Shown one piece after another: positions 52,265 to 60,530 of a stretch of 64,000 bases of DNA. The stretch covers positions 219,501 through 283,500 of the forward strand of contig NZ_CP009048.1 of the NCBI RefSeq assembly GCF_000746525.1, read 5' to 3'. The stretch comes from Pseudomonas alkylphenolica (lineage in GTDB: Bacteria > Pseudomonadota > Gammaproteobacteria > Pseudomonadales > Pseudomonadaceae). The translations under genes and the position numbers were made by a program. The first letter of the stretch is position 1. Every line of letters begins with the position of its first letter. The notes below the pieces were generated by a model, which saw only the letters and a program-made list of their open reading frames with translations, searched no databases and was not told the DNA's origin.

Positions 52265-53469
52265 CAGATGGTCCCCCGCAGCGGTGGGCTCTCATCGTTG
52301 AGGTAGTAGTTGCCGATGGCGTGGTACTTCCAGCGCACCGGGTCGTGCAGGGTATGTACGCGGGCGTTGCGCCAGTGACGATCGAGGCCATGTTCGGCGA
52401 GGGTGGCCTGGCTGCCGGCCAGTTCGAACAGGGTGCTGCCGGCGGCCAGGGAAATTTCGGTGCTGATCGCCCGGGCTTCGGCCACGGCGATGGAGGCAGC
52501 GGCCACGGTGCTGGCGTTGGGCTCGGCCTGGGCCTGGTCGAGGTACTCGCCGGCGCGTTCAAGCAGGGCCTCGGCGGCGTGCACACGGATCGCCAGATGA
52601 CCGAAGGACTTCAGCGTCAGCGGATCGTCGCTGGCCTTGTCGATGCCGGAATCGATCCATGGCCGGCTGCGGCTGCGCACGAACTGCAGGGCGTCTTCGT
52701 AGGCGGCGCGGGCGATGCCGGTATCGATCGCGGCATGAAGGATCTGCGCCAATGGGCCGACCGTGGTCGGCCGTTCGAAGGCGCTCTGGAAGGGCACCAC
52801 ATCCTCGGCGGCGACCCAGACATTCTCGAACAGCACCGAGCCGCTGCCGGTGGTGCGCTGGCCAAAACCGCTCCAGTCGTCGATCACCTGCAGCCCGGCG
52901 CTGTCGGCGGGGACAAACACCAGCTGCTGCACGCCCTGTTCGTCGACCACCGAAGTGGGAATGCGCTGGGCATAGAGCGCGCCAGTGGCGTAGAACTTGC
53001 GCCCGTTGATGCGGTAGCCGTCACCGTCCCGGCTCAGGGCCGTGGTGCGGTCATGGGCGGTTTTGGTCCCAAGTTCCGCCAGGGCGTTACCGAAGCGTTT
53101 GCCGGCCAGTACTTCGGCGTACAGGCGCTGCTGTTGCTGCGGACTGCCGTTTACCCGCAGCACTTCCAGGGCATAGAAATGGTTTTGCGGAATCTGGCCC
53201 AGGGAGGCATCGGCCTGGGCGATGCGCGCGATGACTTTGGCCAGGGTAACGTTGGAAACACCGGCGCCGCCAAAGGCTTTGGGGACGCTGATGGCCCACA
53301 GCCCGGAGCGCGAAAACAGCGCCAGTTCCGGGTGTGGCAGGCGGCGTTCGCGATCACGCAGGATGCTGTCGCGGCGCAGTTCGCCGGCCAGTTCTTCGGC
53401 AATCTGCAAAGCCTGGGCGTCAGTGTGGATGACCGCGACGTTTTCGTGCGGTTGCGGCAGAAGGCTCAT
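52264..53469 (-). CDS. SfnB-family sulfur-acquisition oxidoreductase, copy 2
   Basis: Acyl-CoA dehydrogenase-fold flavoprotein of 401 residues, of the SfnB/DszC type involved in sulfone and sulfonate use. Visible: VPKAFGGAGVSNVTLAKVIA (about 61-80), DASLGQIPQNHFYAL, NGRKFYATGALYAQ (FAD/active site segment), VIDDWSGFGQRTTGSGSV, and the C-terminal DRHWRNARVHTLHDPVRWKY typical of this group. A close paralogue lies 22 bases upstream. Confidence 0.87.
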   Translation of the reverse strand: MSLLPQPHENVAVIHTDAQALQIAEELAGELRRDSILRDRERRLPHPELALFSRSGLWAISVPKAFGGAGVSNVTLAKVIARIAQADASLGQIPQNHFYALEVLRVNGSPQQQQRLYAEVLAGKRFGNALAELGTKTAHDRTTALSRDGDGYRINGRKFYATGALYAQRIPTSVVDEQGVQQLVFVPADSAGLQVIDDWSGFGQRTTGSGSVLFENVWVAAEDVVPFQSAFERPTTVGPLAQILHAAIDTGIARAAYEDALQFVRSRSRPWIDSGIDKASDDPLTLKSFGHLAIRVHAAEALLERAGEYLDQAQAEPNASTVAAASIAVAEARAISTEISLAAGSTLFELAGSQATLAEHGLDRHWRNARVHTLHDPVRWKYHAIGNYYLNDESPPLRGTI

Positions 53470-53490
53470 AAATAGGCTCCAGTGGTCTGG

Positions 53491-54732
53491 TCAGATCCAG
53501 GAATGCCGGGCAGGCAAGGTACCGTTGAGGTGATAGGCGCCGACGGCGTGGTATTTCCAGCGCACCGGGTCGTGGAGGGTGTGCACGCGGGCATTGCGCC
53601 AGTGCCGGTCGAGGTTGAACTCGGCGAGGGTGGCGCGGCTGCCGGCCAGCTCGAAGAGCTTCTCGCTGGCTTGCAGGGCGATCTCGGTGGTCAGTACCTT
53701 GGCTTCGGCCACGGCAATCGAGGCCCGGGCTGCCGAGGCGGCGTCCACAGGCGCGGCGTTGACTTCATCGAGGGTGCGCGCCGCCTTGCTCAACAAGGCC
53801 TGGGCCGCATGCAGCTCAAGTTGCAGACGACCGATATCGGCGATCACGTAGAGGTCATCACTGGCGCGCTCGACCTTGGCATCGATCCATGGCCGTGATT
53901 TTTCCCGGACAAAGGCGATGGCGTCGGCGACCGCGGCTTCAGCAATACCGGCATCGATGGCAGCCTGGATCAATTGCGAAGCGGCGCCCTGGATATTCGG
54001 CACCTCGTTCTGGCGCCAGTTGTCGATCACCAGTTCCGCGTCGACCTGAACCCGGTCCAGCAGCACGGTGCCGCTGGCGGTGGTGCGCTGACCGAAGCCG
54101 GACCAGTCATCGACGATGCGCAGCCCGGGTGTGCCACGGCGGACAAAGGCCATGACCTGACGGCCTTCATCGTTCAGCGCTTTGACCGCTACCCAATGGG
54201 CAAACAGGGCACCGGTGGAATAGAACTTCTGGCCGCTGAGCACATAGTGGTCGCCCTCGCGGGTGATCCGTGCCTTGAGTTCCAAGGTGTGCTTGCTGCC
54301 GCGTTCGGGGCCGGCATTACCGATCCGCCAGCCGTCGAGCACCGATTTGAACAGCAGGTCCTTCTGCCGCTCACTGGCCGTGCCTTTGAGCAACTGCAGA
54401 ATGCCGAACTGGTTCTGCGGGATTTGCCCCAGCGCCGGGTCGGCGGCGCTGATGATGCGAAACACTTCGGCGATGGTGACAAACGATACCTGGGCACCGC
54501 CGTAGGCGCGGGGAATGGAAATGCTGCCCAGGCCGCTGCGGGTGAACTGTTCGATTTCTGCCCAGGGCAGCTTGCGTTGCTGGTCGCGCCGGGCAGCCTG
54601 GCTGCGGGCAACTTCGGCCAGTTCACGGGCAGCCTGCAGGGCCTCGGCGTCACTGCGCAGGACCTTGGCCGGCAACAGCAGCGGGGCGCTGTCGAGATCA
54701 CTGTGGACGTTGGTATCTGCCAGACTGGACAT
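53491..54732 (-). CDS. SfnB-family sulfur-acquisition oxidoreductase, copy 1
   Basis: Paralogue of the following gene, 413 residues. Same blocks: IPRAYGGAQVSFVTIAEVF, DPALGQIPQNQFGILQL, SGQKFYSTGALFAHWV, IVDDWSGFGQRTTASGTVLL, DRHWRNARVHTLHDPVRWKY. First gene of the minus-strand operon; the region upstream (54733-54907) is AT-rich and contains a GGAATAT element. Two copies side by side suggest either different substrates or a heteromeric enzyme. Confidence 0.87.
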   Translation of the reverse strand: MSSLADTNVHSDLDSAPLLLPAKVLRSDAEALQAARELAEVARSQAARRDQQRKLPWAEIEQFTRSGLGSISIPRAYGGAQVSFVTIAEVFRIISAADPALGQIPQNQFGILQLLKGTASERQKDLLFKSVLDGWRIGNAGPERGSKHTLELKARITREGDHYVLSGQKFYSTGALFAHWVAVKALNDEGRQVMAFVRRGTPGLRIVDDWSGFGQRTTASGTVLLDRVQVDAELVIDNWRQNEVPNIQGAASQLIQAAIDAGIAEAAVADAIAFVREKSRPWIDAKVERASDDLYVIADIGRLQLELHAAQALLSKAARTLDEVNAAPVDAASAARASIAVAEAKVLTTEIALQASEKLFELAGSRATLAEFNLDRHWRNARVHTLHDPVRWKYHAVGAYHLNGTLPARHSWI

Positions 54733-54869
54733 CAGTGCCGCTCCCTGGCTGCACTCAATGCCCTGGCGTTACGCACTGGGGTGATTGTGTTCCTGACCAT
54801 AACCTTACCTCACGTATTGGAAAGGTCGGCGCGGGCTGCGCCGACTGAAATGCGCTGGTCCGGTGGTCC

Positions 54870-54925
54870 GGTTCATATACCCTAATGCTGTATAAAAATT
54901 AAATAAACTAACTTGTTGGAATATA
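54870..54925 (-). promoter_or_regulatory. AT-rich promoter region of the SfnB/met operon
   Basis: On the plus strand: CATATACCC, TGTATAAAAATTAAATAAAC, then TTGTTGGAATATAG with GGAATAT at 54918-54924. It lies 140-190 bases upstream of the first SfnB-family gene and overlaps the end of the 54908 gene. Inferred sulfur-limitation control site. Confidence 0.4.
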
Positions 54926-55630
54926 GATAGAAGTACTCGACGCTCGTCCGGCAAACACTCGCAGGTGCACGGCGGGCGCCCACTGCGAGCGGTTGCCGAC
55001 CCGGTCGAGAATGCAGTAACTCAGTTCCAGGTGTGGGTCGGGGCCGTTTTCCTCGATCAATGTCAGAGGGATCCTGGCCTGCAGCGGCTGGCCGACCTGG
55101 CACTTGCTCACGCCAGGCAAATCCATGCGCAGGTCGCCCCAGCGCAAGGTGATCCGGTCACCTTCGGCCATGTTCCGGTACGGTGCCAGGGTGCAGGGCA
55201 GGTCGTTGTTCAGGCTGTGCAGAAACAGGCCCTCGCGACGCAACCGGCCTGCCAGCTGCAATGGCTGCAAGTGCTCGTGGGGGCTGTTGCCTCCAGGGCA
55301 GTCGAGTTTTACCAGGACCTGCAGTTCGGGTGAGCGCAGCGGGTGGTGACCGGGTTTGAGCAGGCGGTAATGCAGGCGGTGGCTACCGTTGTGCAGCAAG
55401 CTGGCGGGTATGCGCAGGTCGATGCAGCCATCCGGCTCATGGGCTTGCAGGCTGTGGGCGGCGACAAAGCGCCGGCCCCAGAACAAGGTCAGCAGGTCGC
55501 CGGCTTCCATGGGTGGCTGGATCGGCACGCGCGCCCGTAATCGCGCGGCGCTGTGGTAGCCAATGCCGGCCGCATTGATGCCGGGGAGAATCGGTGGGGA
55601 AAGTTCGGGTCCTTGGCTGACATTGGACAT
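54908..55630 (-). CDS. Unknown protein with two Ig-like-type repeats
   Basis: Not recognised by name. Protein of 240 residues without signal peptide. It appears to contain two similar beta-rich modules: AGDLLTLFWGRRFVAAHSLQ...LRIPASLLHNGSHRLHYRLL (about 43-91) and EGDRITLRWGDLRMDLPGVS...ARIPLTLIEENGPD (about 155-206), each with GD-x-(I/L)TL-x-WG and a following LRIP/ARIP strand, as in Ig-like repeat proteins found in pseudomonads. AAGGATGCGCGCC precedes the start at 55630. It lies between the cystine ABC operon and the SfnB operon on the same strand; no role can be assigned. Confidence 0.6.
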   Translation of the reverse strand: MSNVSQGPELSPPILPGINAAGIGYHSAARLRARVPIQPPMEAGDLLTLFWGRRFVAAHSLQAHEPDGCIDLRIPASLLHNGSHRLHYRLLKPGHHPLRSPELQVLVKLDCPGGNSPHEHLQPLQLAGRLRREGLFLHSLNNDLPCTLAPYRNMAEGDRITLRWGDLRMDLPGVSKCQVGQPLQARIPLTLIEENGPDPHLELSYCILDRVGNRSQWAPAVHLRVFAGRASSTSIYIPTS

Positions 55631-55799
55631 GGCGCGCATCCTTGGCATGAGCATCTGCTGGATTGGCGGTTATTGGCCAGCAGACGCGCAGGATCAAGCC
55701 CGCACACTGCCATTTGGCCGCTGGCGGAAAACTTCGGAACAGGACTACGCCCACAGGGAAAACCTGCGGGCGCGATTGGGGATGGGTCTGGTGGGGAAC

Positions 55800-56561
55800 T
55801 CAGTACCCGGTGTTCTGGACGCCGAGGAACTTGCCGAGGAACTGCCGGGTTCGCTCTTCCCGGGGGTGGGCGAACAGCGCCCTGGCTTCACCCTGTTCGA
55901 CAATCACGCCCTTGTCGAAAAAGATCACCCGGTTGGCGACATCACGGGCAAAGCTCATTTCATGGGTGACGATGATCATCGTGCGTCTTTCTTCGGCCAG
56001 GCCGCGGATGGTTGCCAGTACTTCGCCGACCAGTTCCGGGTCCAGGGCCGAGGTCGGTTCGTCGAACAGGATCACTTCAGGCTCCATCGCCAGCGCCCGG
56101 GCAATCGCCACCCGTTGCTGCTGGCCGCCGGACAGTTTGCGCGGATACGACGCCTCTTTGCCCGCCAGGCCGACCTTGGCCAACAGCTTCATACCCAGGG
56201 CAACGGCTTGCTCACGCGGGGTCTTCTTGACCACCAACGGCCCTTCGATAACGTTCTCCAGCGCCGTGCGATGGGGAAACAGGTTGAAGTTCTGGAACAC
56301 GAAACCGACCTGCTGGCGCAACTTGCGGATCAGCCCTTGCTGTTTGGTCAGGGGCAGGTTGGCATCGATGGTCACGTCACCGACCTGGATACGGCCGCTG
56401 CTGGGTGTTTCCAGCAGGTTCAGGCAACGTAGGAAGGTCGTCTTGCCGGAGCCGCTGGGGCCGATGATGGCGATGACTTCGCCGGCCTCGACCTTCAGGC
56501 TGATGTCGTTCAGAACCGTCTGGCCATTGAACTGTTTGCTCAGTCGCTCTACCACGATCAT
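55800..56561 (-). CDS. Cystine-type amino acid ABC transporter, ATP-binding subunit
   Basis: ATPase of 253 residues: Walker A GPSGSGKTT, signature LSGGQQQRVAIARAL, Walker B VILFDEPTSALDP, H-loop VTHEMSFARD. Third gene of a binding protein-permease-ATPase operon of the TcyJLN (FliY/YecS/YecC) kind. It begins 6 bases after the permease stop. Position next to D-cysteine desulfhydrase and the AT-rich promoter support cystine as substrate. Confidence 0.88.
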   Translation of the reverse strand: MIVVERLSKQFNGQTVLNDISLKVEAGEVIAIIGPSGSGKTTFLRCLNLLETPSSGRIQVGDVTIDANLPLTKQQGLIRKLRQQVGFVFQNFNLFPHRTALENVIEGPLVVKKTPREQAVALGMKLLAKVGLAGKEASYPRKLSGGQQQRVAIARALAMEPEVILFDEPTSALDPELVGEVLATIRGLAEERRTMIIVTHEMSFARDVANRVIFFDKGVIVEQGEARALFAHPREERTRQFLGKFLGVQNTGY

Positions 56562-56567
56562 GCCGCG

Positions 56568-57233
56568 TTACTCCTGGTCGTGCCGGTTGACCCGCGCTTC
56601 CAGGCGGTTCTGCAGGTGCGCGAGAACGCTGGCCAGCACCCAGTAGATCAGTGCGGCGGCAAGGTACATAGTGAAGACTTCGAAGGTGCGCGCGGTGATC
56701 AGCTGCGCCTGGCGGAACAGCTCCGGCACCTGGATGGTCGCGGCCAGGGCGGTGTCCTTGACCAGCGAAATGAAACTGTTACCCAACGGCGGCAGCGCGG
56801 TGCGCGCCGCCTGCGGCAGGATGGCCCGGCGCATCGCCTGGCCACGGGTCATGCCGATACTGGCGGCGGCCTCCCACTGACCGCGGTCGATGGAGCCGAT
56901 CGCGGCGCGCAGGATTTCACAGGCATAGGCGGCCATGTTCAGCGAGAAGCCGATCAGCGCCGCCGGTAGCGGGTCCAGTTCCAGGCCTACCTGGGGCAGG
57001 CCGTAATAGATCACGAACAGTTGCACCAGCAGCGGGGTACCGCGAAAGAACGACACATAGACCCGTGCGATCCAGCTCACCAGCTTGATGCGTGACAGGC
57101 GCATCAGGGCCAGGCCAAAGCCCAGCAGCAAGCCGAAGAACATTCCGCCGAGGCTGAGAATGACGGTGAAGTACGCGCCCTTGAGCAGAAAGGGCGCGCT
57201 GTCCAGCGCAAGCTGCAGGCTGTCTTCGATCAT
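56568..57233 (-). CDS. Cystine-type amino acid ABC transporter, permease
   Basis: Inner-membrane permease of 221 residues with five helices; EAA loop IGSIDRGQWEAAASIGMTRG at about 112-131 and conserved PLLVQLFVIYYGLPQVG. Single permease subunit, presumably a homodimer. The start overlaps the binding-protein stop by 4 bases (ATGA). Confidence 0.88.
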   Translation of the reverse strand: MIEDSLQLALDSAPFLLKGAYFTVILSLGGMFFGLLLGFGLALMRLSRIKLVSWIARVYVSFFRGTPLLVQLFVIYYGLPQVGLELDPLPAALIGFSLNMAAYACEILRAAIGSIDRGQWEAAASIGMTRGQAMRRAILPQAARTALPPLGNSFISLVKDTALAATIQVPELFRQAQLITARTFEVFTMYLAAALIYWVLASVLAHLQNRLEARVNRHDQE

Positions 57234-58024
57234 TTAGTCACATCGGCGCCGAAGTACTTCTCAGAGAGCTTGGCCAGGGTGCCGTCGGCGCGCAGCTTGT
57301 CCAGCGCCTTGTTGATGGCGTCGAGCAGTTCAGGCTCGCCCTTGCGCAGGGCGATACCAGCTTCCTGACGCGAGAACGCGTCACCGGCAGCGGTAGTGTC
57401 CTTGGCTTTCTTGGCGTATTCCAGAGCGGCCAGGCGGTCGATCAGGATGGCGTCGATACGGCCGACACGCAGTTCCTGGAACTTGGTCGGATCGTCTTCG
57501 TAGGTGCGCACGTCAGCGGTCGGTACATTGGCTTTGACCCACTGTTCGTAGTTGGTGCCCAGGCCTACCCCGACCTTCTTGCCGCCCAGGTCGGCAGCGG
57601 ATTTGATGTTCAGCTCGGCGGCCTTTTTCGTCAGCACCAGCGCCTGAATACCGGAAACGGTGTAAGGCTCGGAGAAGTCGTACTTCTTCTTGCGTTCCTC
57701 GGAGATGGTCACCTGGTTCACCACGGCGTCCAGACGTTTGGACTCCAGGGCAGCCAGGATGCCGTCCCACTTGGTTGGCTGGATCTTCGCCTTGACCCCC
57801 AGCTCCTTGGCCAGGGCCTCTGACAGCTCCACTTCAAAACCCGACAGTTTGCCGCTCTCATCGACGAAGCTGAACGGCGGGTAGGTGCCTTCCAGGCCGA
57901 TGTTGATGACACCCTTGTCCTTGATGGTTTTCAGCTGCTCGCCGGCAACCGCCTGACCGAGCAGACTGGCGCCCAGCAGCAGGGCGACGCCTGCGTTGAG
58001 AATCTGTTTACCGATTACTGTCAT
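57230..58024 (-). CDS. Cystine-type amino acid-binding protein
   Basis: Periplasmic binding protein of 264 residues, family 3. Signal peptide ends near GQAVAGEQL (about 27). Blocks: INIGLEGTYPPFSFVDESGK, GFEVELSEALAKELG, WDGILAALESKRLDAV, FSEPYTVSGIQALV, VGVGLGTNYEQW. Similar in plan to E. coli FliY/TcyJ. First gene of the operon, behind a 12-bp AT palindrome. Confidence 0.88.
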   Translation of the reverse strand: MTVIGKQILNAGVALLLGASLLGQAVAGEQLKTIKDKGVINIGLEGTYPPFSFVDESGKLSGFEVELSEALAKELGVKAKIQPTKWDGILAALESKRLDAVVNQVTISEERKKKYDFSEPYTVSGIQALVLTKKAAELNIKSAADLGGKKVGVGLGTNYEQWVKANVPTADVRTYEDDPTKFQELRVGRIDAILIDRLAALEYAKKAKDTTAAGDAFSRQEAGIALRKGEPELLDAINKALDKLRADGTLAKLSEKYFGADVTK

Positions 58025-58085
58025 GACGAAGCCCCAATGTTGTTGTGTAGTGGTTGGCGACTATAGGGTGACGCTAATAGGCTTA

Positions 58086-58119
58086 AAAATAATATAAATT
58101 CATTTTCTTATATTATTTT
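58086..58119 (-). promoter_or_regulatory. Long AT palindrome upstream of the cystine importer operon
   Basis: AAAATAATATAA at 58086-58097 and its exact reverse complement TTATATTATTTT at 58108-58119, 10 bases apart, 60-95 bases ahead of the binding-protein start. Probably the binding site of the sulfur regulator; also close enough to the dcyD stop to be part of its 3' region. Confidence 0.5.
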
Positions 58120-58131
58120 CATATATGTCAT

Positions 58132-59130
58132 TTAGCTATTCCAGACCTCAGGGTAGGCGAATAATGCCGGTGCCCCACCGGTATGCAGGAAAATCAGCGG
58201 ACCGTCGTCGAATCGCTGGCGCGCAATGCCGTCGAGCAGGCCGGCCATGGCCTTGCCGGTGTACACCGGGTCGAGCAATAAACCTTCCTGGCTCGCCAGC
58301 AGGCGGATGGCGGCGAGGGTGCCGGCGTTCGGTTCGCCATAGCGTGGGGCGAAGTATTCGTCCCAGAGTTCGATCTTGAATGTCTTCGGCAGGTGGATGC
58401 CCAGCAGTTCGGCGGTACGCTCGGCCAGCCCCTCAACTTTCGGCCGTTGCGCCTCGTCGTTGCGCGACACGGTAACGCCGATCACCGGCAGCTTTGGCAA
58501 TTTCTCGGCCAGGGCGATGGCAAGGCCGCTATGGGTGCCGGCGCTGCCGGAAGCGAGTACAACGCCGGCAAAGGTCTGGCCGCAGTGCTTGATCTGTTCG
58601 GCAAGTTCGAGTCCTGCACGCACATAGCCCAGTGCGCCGAGCGCGTTGGAGCCGCCGATCGGCACGATGTACGGTCTGCGCCCGCTGGCGTGCAGACGTA
58701 CAGCCAGAGATTGCAGTTGCTCGTCGGCGTTGTCGAGGTTATCCACAAGCTCGACCTTGGCATCGAACAGGTCCAGTAGCAGGCGGTTGCCATTGCCTCG
58801 GTAGTTCGGTGATTCGGTGCCGATCGGGTTTTCCAGCAGCGCGACACAACCCAGGCCCAGTTGCGCAGCGAGTGCCGCGGTCTGGCGCACATGGTTGGAC
58901 TGGATTGCCCCGGCGGTGACCAGGGTATCGGCGCCCTTGCTCAGGGCATCGGCAGCCAGGTATTCGAGTTTGCGCAGCTTGTTGCCGCCCAGCGCCAGCG
59001 GGGTGCAGTCGTCACGTTTGACGTAGATGTCACGGCCAGCCCAGGCCGAGAGGCGGTGCAGCTTTTCCAGCGCGGTCGGCGCGCCAAGCAGGTCCAGACG
59101 ATTGAAGCGGGATAGCTGTCGGTCGATCAT
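58132..59130 (-). CDS. dcyD: D-cysteine desulfhydrase
   Basis: PLP enzyme of the ACC deaminase/D-cysteine desulfhydrase family, 332 residues, converting D-cysteine to pyruvate, ammonia and sulfide. PLP lysine Lys51 in [42 protein letters not shown] phosphate loop; C-terminal [10 protein letters not shown] and [10 protein letters not shown]. Lies just upstream of, and on the same strand as, the cystine importer operon, the E. coli-like arrangement. The start at 59130 has only a weak ribosome binding site; longer frame upstream is unconvincing. Confidence 0.88.
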   Translation of the reverse strand: MIDRQLSRFNRLDLLGAPTALEKLHRLSAWAGRDIYVKRDDCTPLALGGNKLRKLEYLAADALSKGADTLVTAGAIQSNHVRQTAALAAQLGLGCVALLENPIGTESPNYRGNGNRLLLDLFDAKVELVDNLDNADEQLQSLAVRLHASGRRPYIVPIGGSNALGALGYVRAGLELAEQIKHCGQTFAGVVLASGSAGTHSGLAIALAEKLPKLPVIGVTVSRNDEAQRPKVEGLAERTAELLGIHLPKTFKIELWDEYFAPRYGEPNAGTLAAIRLLASQEGLLLDPVYTGKAMAGLLDGIARQRFDDGPLIFLHTGGAPALFAYPEVWNS

Positions 59131-59223
59131 GGCAATACATCTGCAAGGGAAAATCCGACTATAGGCAGCCACTGGCCGACGAGCAACTCCCGGCCTTGTA
59201 AGCGAAGGTGGGAGCGATCTTCT

Positions 59224-59293
59224 GTGGGAGCGGGCTTGCCCCGCGATAGCGTTTTGTCAGGTCGATCGCATCGCGAGGCAAGCTCGCTCCTAC
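59224..59293. repeat. REP inverted pair, degenerate right arm
   Basis: Forward core 59224-59247 is canonical; the reverse arm 59270-59293 has three changes (GCGAGGC, AGCTCGC, CTCCTAC). An extra REP start fragment (GGTGGGAGCG) lies just upstream. The most decayed full pair in the window. Confidence 0.85.
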
Positions 59294-59309
59294 CGGCTTA
59301 TGCCGGTCT

Positions 59310-59345
59310 TATTGCGTTTTGGAATAAAGGGTTATTTTTTCTCCC
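59310..59345 (+). promoter_or_regulatory. Promoter region of epsC-type gene with GGAATAA element
   Basis: GCGTTTTGGAATAAAGGG then TTATTTTTTCT, GGAATAA at 59321-59327, about 100 bases ahead of the GTG start. It shares the TTTTGGAATA core with 47032-47044. Confidence 0.4.
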
Positions 59346-59424
59346 CCCAGCATTTGCCGTAAAGTGAGCGTCTATCTGGCGGCCTTCTCATTCCATTATC
59401 GCCGCCGCGGCAGGAGACGTAACC

Positions 59425-60357
59425 GTGAGCGAAAACGCGCAGACAGGGCATTGGCAACTGCAGGGCATTGTTGCCGGCTTGCGTAGCGCCCGTGATAAGT
59501 GGCGCAGCAGCAATGGTCGCAGCAGTGGTGAGCAAGGGGGGCGCGAGCTGCCTTCGCGCGAAGCCATGCGTCACATCCTTGAGCAATTGTGCGGGGCGCT
59601 GTTTCCCATGCGCCTGGGGCCGGTGGACCTGCGCGAGGAAAGCGAAGATTTCTACGTCGGCCATACCCTCGATTCGGCCCTGACTGCCTTGCTTGCCCAG
59701 GCGCGTCTGGAACTGCGCTATGTCGCCCGTCACGGCAAGTGCAACACGGCCGACGTCGACGCCACGGCACTGCGTTTGATCCAGGACTTCGCTGCCGCGT
59801 TGCCGGAGCTGCGCAGTGTGCTCGACACTGACGTGCTGGCGGCCTTCCATGGCGACCCGGCAGCACGCAGCGTCGATGAAGTGTTGCTGTGCTACCCGGG
59901 AATCCTGGCGGTGATCCATCACCGTCTGGCCCATCACCTTTACCGTTCCGGCCTGCCTTTGCTGGCGCGGATCAGTTCCGAGCTGGCGCATTCGGCAACC
60001 GGCATCGACATCCACCCGGGTGCGCAGATCGGCAAGAGCTTCTTCATCGACCATGGCACCGGTGTGGTGATTGGCGAAACGGCGATCATCGGCGAGCGGG
60101 TACGCATCTATCAGGCCGTGACCCTGGGGGCCAAACGCTTCCCGGCGGACGAAGACGGGCAACTGCAAAAAGGCCATCCGCGCCACCCGATCGTCGAGGA
60201 CGACGTGGTGATTTATGCCGGTGCAACTATTCTGGGGCGTATCACCATCGGCAAGGGTTCGACCATCGGCGGCAACGTCTGGTTGACCCGCAGCGTGGCG
60301 CCGGGCAGCAACCTGACCCAGGCCAATCTGCAGCACGATGACGGGACCCAGAAGTAA
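59425..60357 (+). CDS. epsC: Serine O-acetyltransferase, EpsC/SrpH type
   Basis: Makes O-acetylserine, the carbon acceptor for sulfide in cysteine synthesis. 310 residues. N-terminal helical SATase domain with LLCYPGILAVIHHRLAHHLY (about 153-172) and the left-handed beta-helix of hexapeptide repeats at about 190-300 (IDIHPGAQIGKSFFIDHGTG, VVIGETAIIGERVRIYQAVT, ATILGRITIGKGSTIGGNVW). The long N-terminus distinguishes it from CysE. CAGGAG at 59411-59416 and GTG at 59425 fix the start. Alongside the cystine and D-cysteine genes it completes a cysteine supply cluster. Confidence 0.88.
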   Translation: MSENAQTGHWQLQGIVAGLRSARDKWRSSNGRSSGEQGGRELPSREAMRHILEQLCGALFPMRLGPVDLREESEDFYVGHTLDSALTALLAQARLELRYVARHGKCNTADVDATALRLIQDFAAALPELRSVLDTDVLAAFHGDPAARSVDEVLLCYPGILAVIHHRLAHHLYRSGLPLLARISSELAHSATGIDIHPGAQIGKSFFIDHGTGVVIGETAIIGERVRIYQAVTLGAKRFPADEDGQLQKGHPRHPIVEDDVVIYAGATILGRITIGKGSTIGGNVWLTRSVAPGSNLTQANLQHDDGTQK

Positions 60358-60410
60358 CCGCAGCAGGGCTTGGATTGCGGCATTGGGTCGCATTGCGGAC
60401 CCCATCCATG

Positions 60411-60438
60411 TTTAACTTGAACGCTTGTTCAAGTTAAA
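60411..60438 (+). promoter_or_regulatory. BetI-like operator upstream of betT
   Basis: TTTAACTTGAAC (60411-60422), GCTT, GTTCAAGTTAAA (60427-60438) is a perfect 12-bp-arm palindrome 93 bases ahead of betT. It resembles the operators of TetR-family BetI regulators of choline genes; betI is not in the window. Confidence 0.65.
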
Positions 60439-60530
60439 ACGGTGGTCCGCTGCCGGCGTTCAACAGGAGGAAACCCTTTGCTGAACCCGTTCAATCCAAG
60501 CCTTTCCCTTCATCTCGAGGTGCACGTTTA

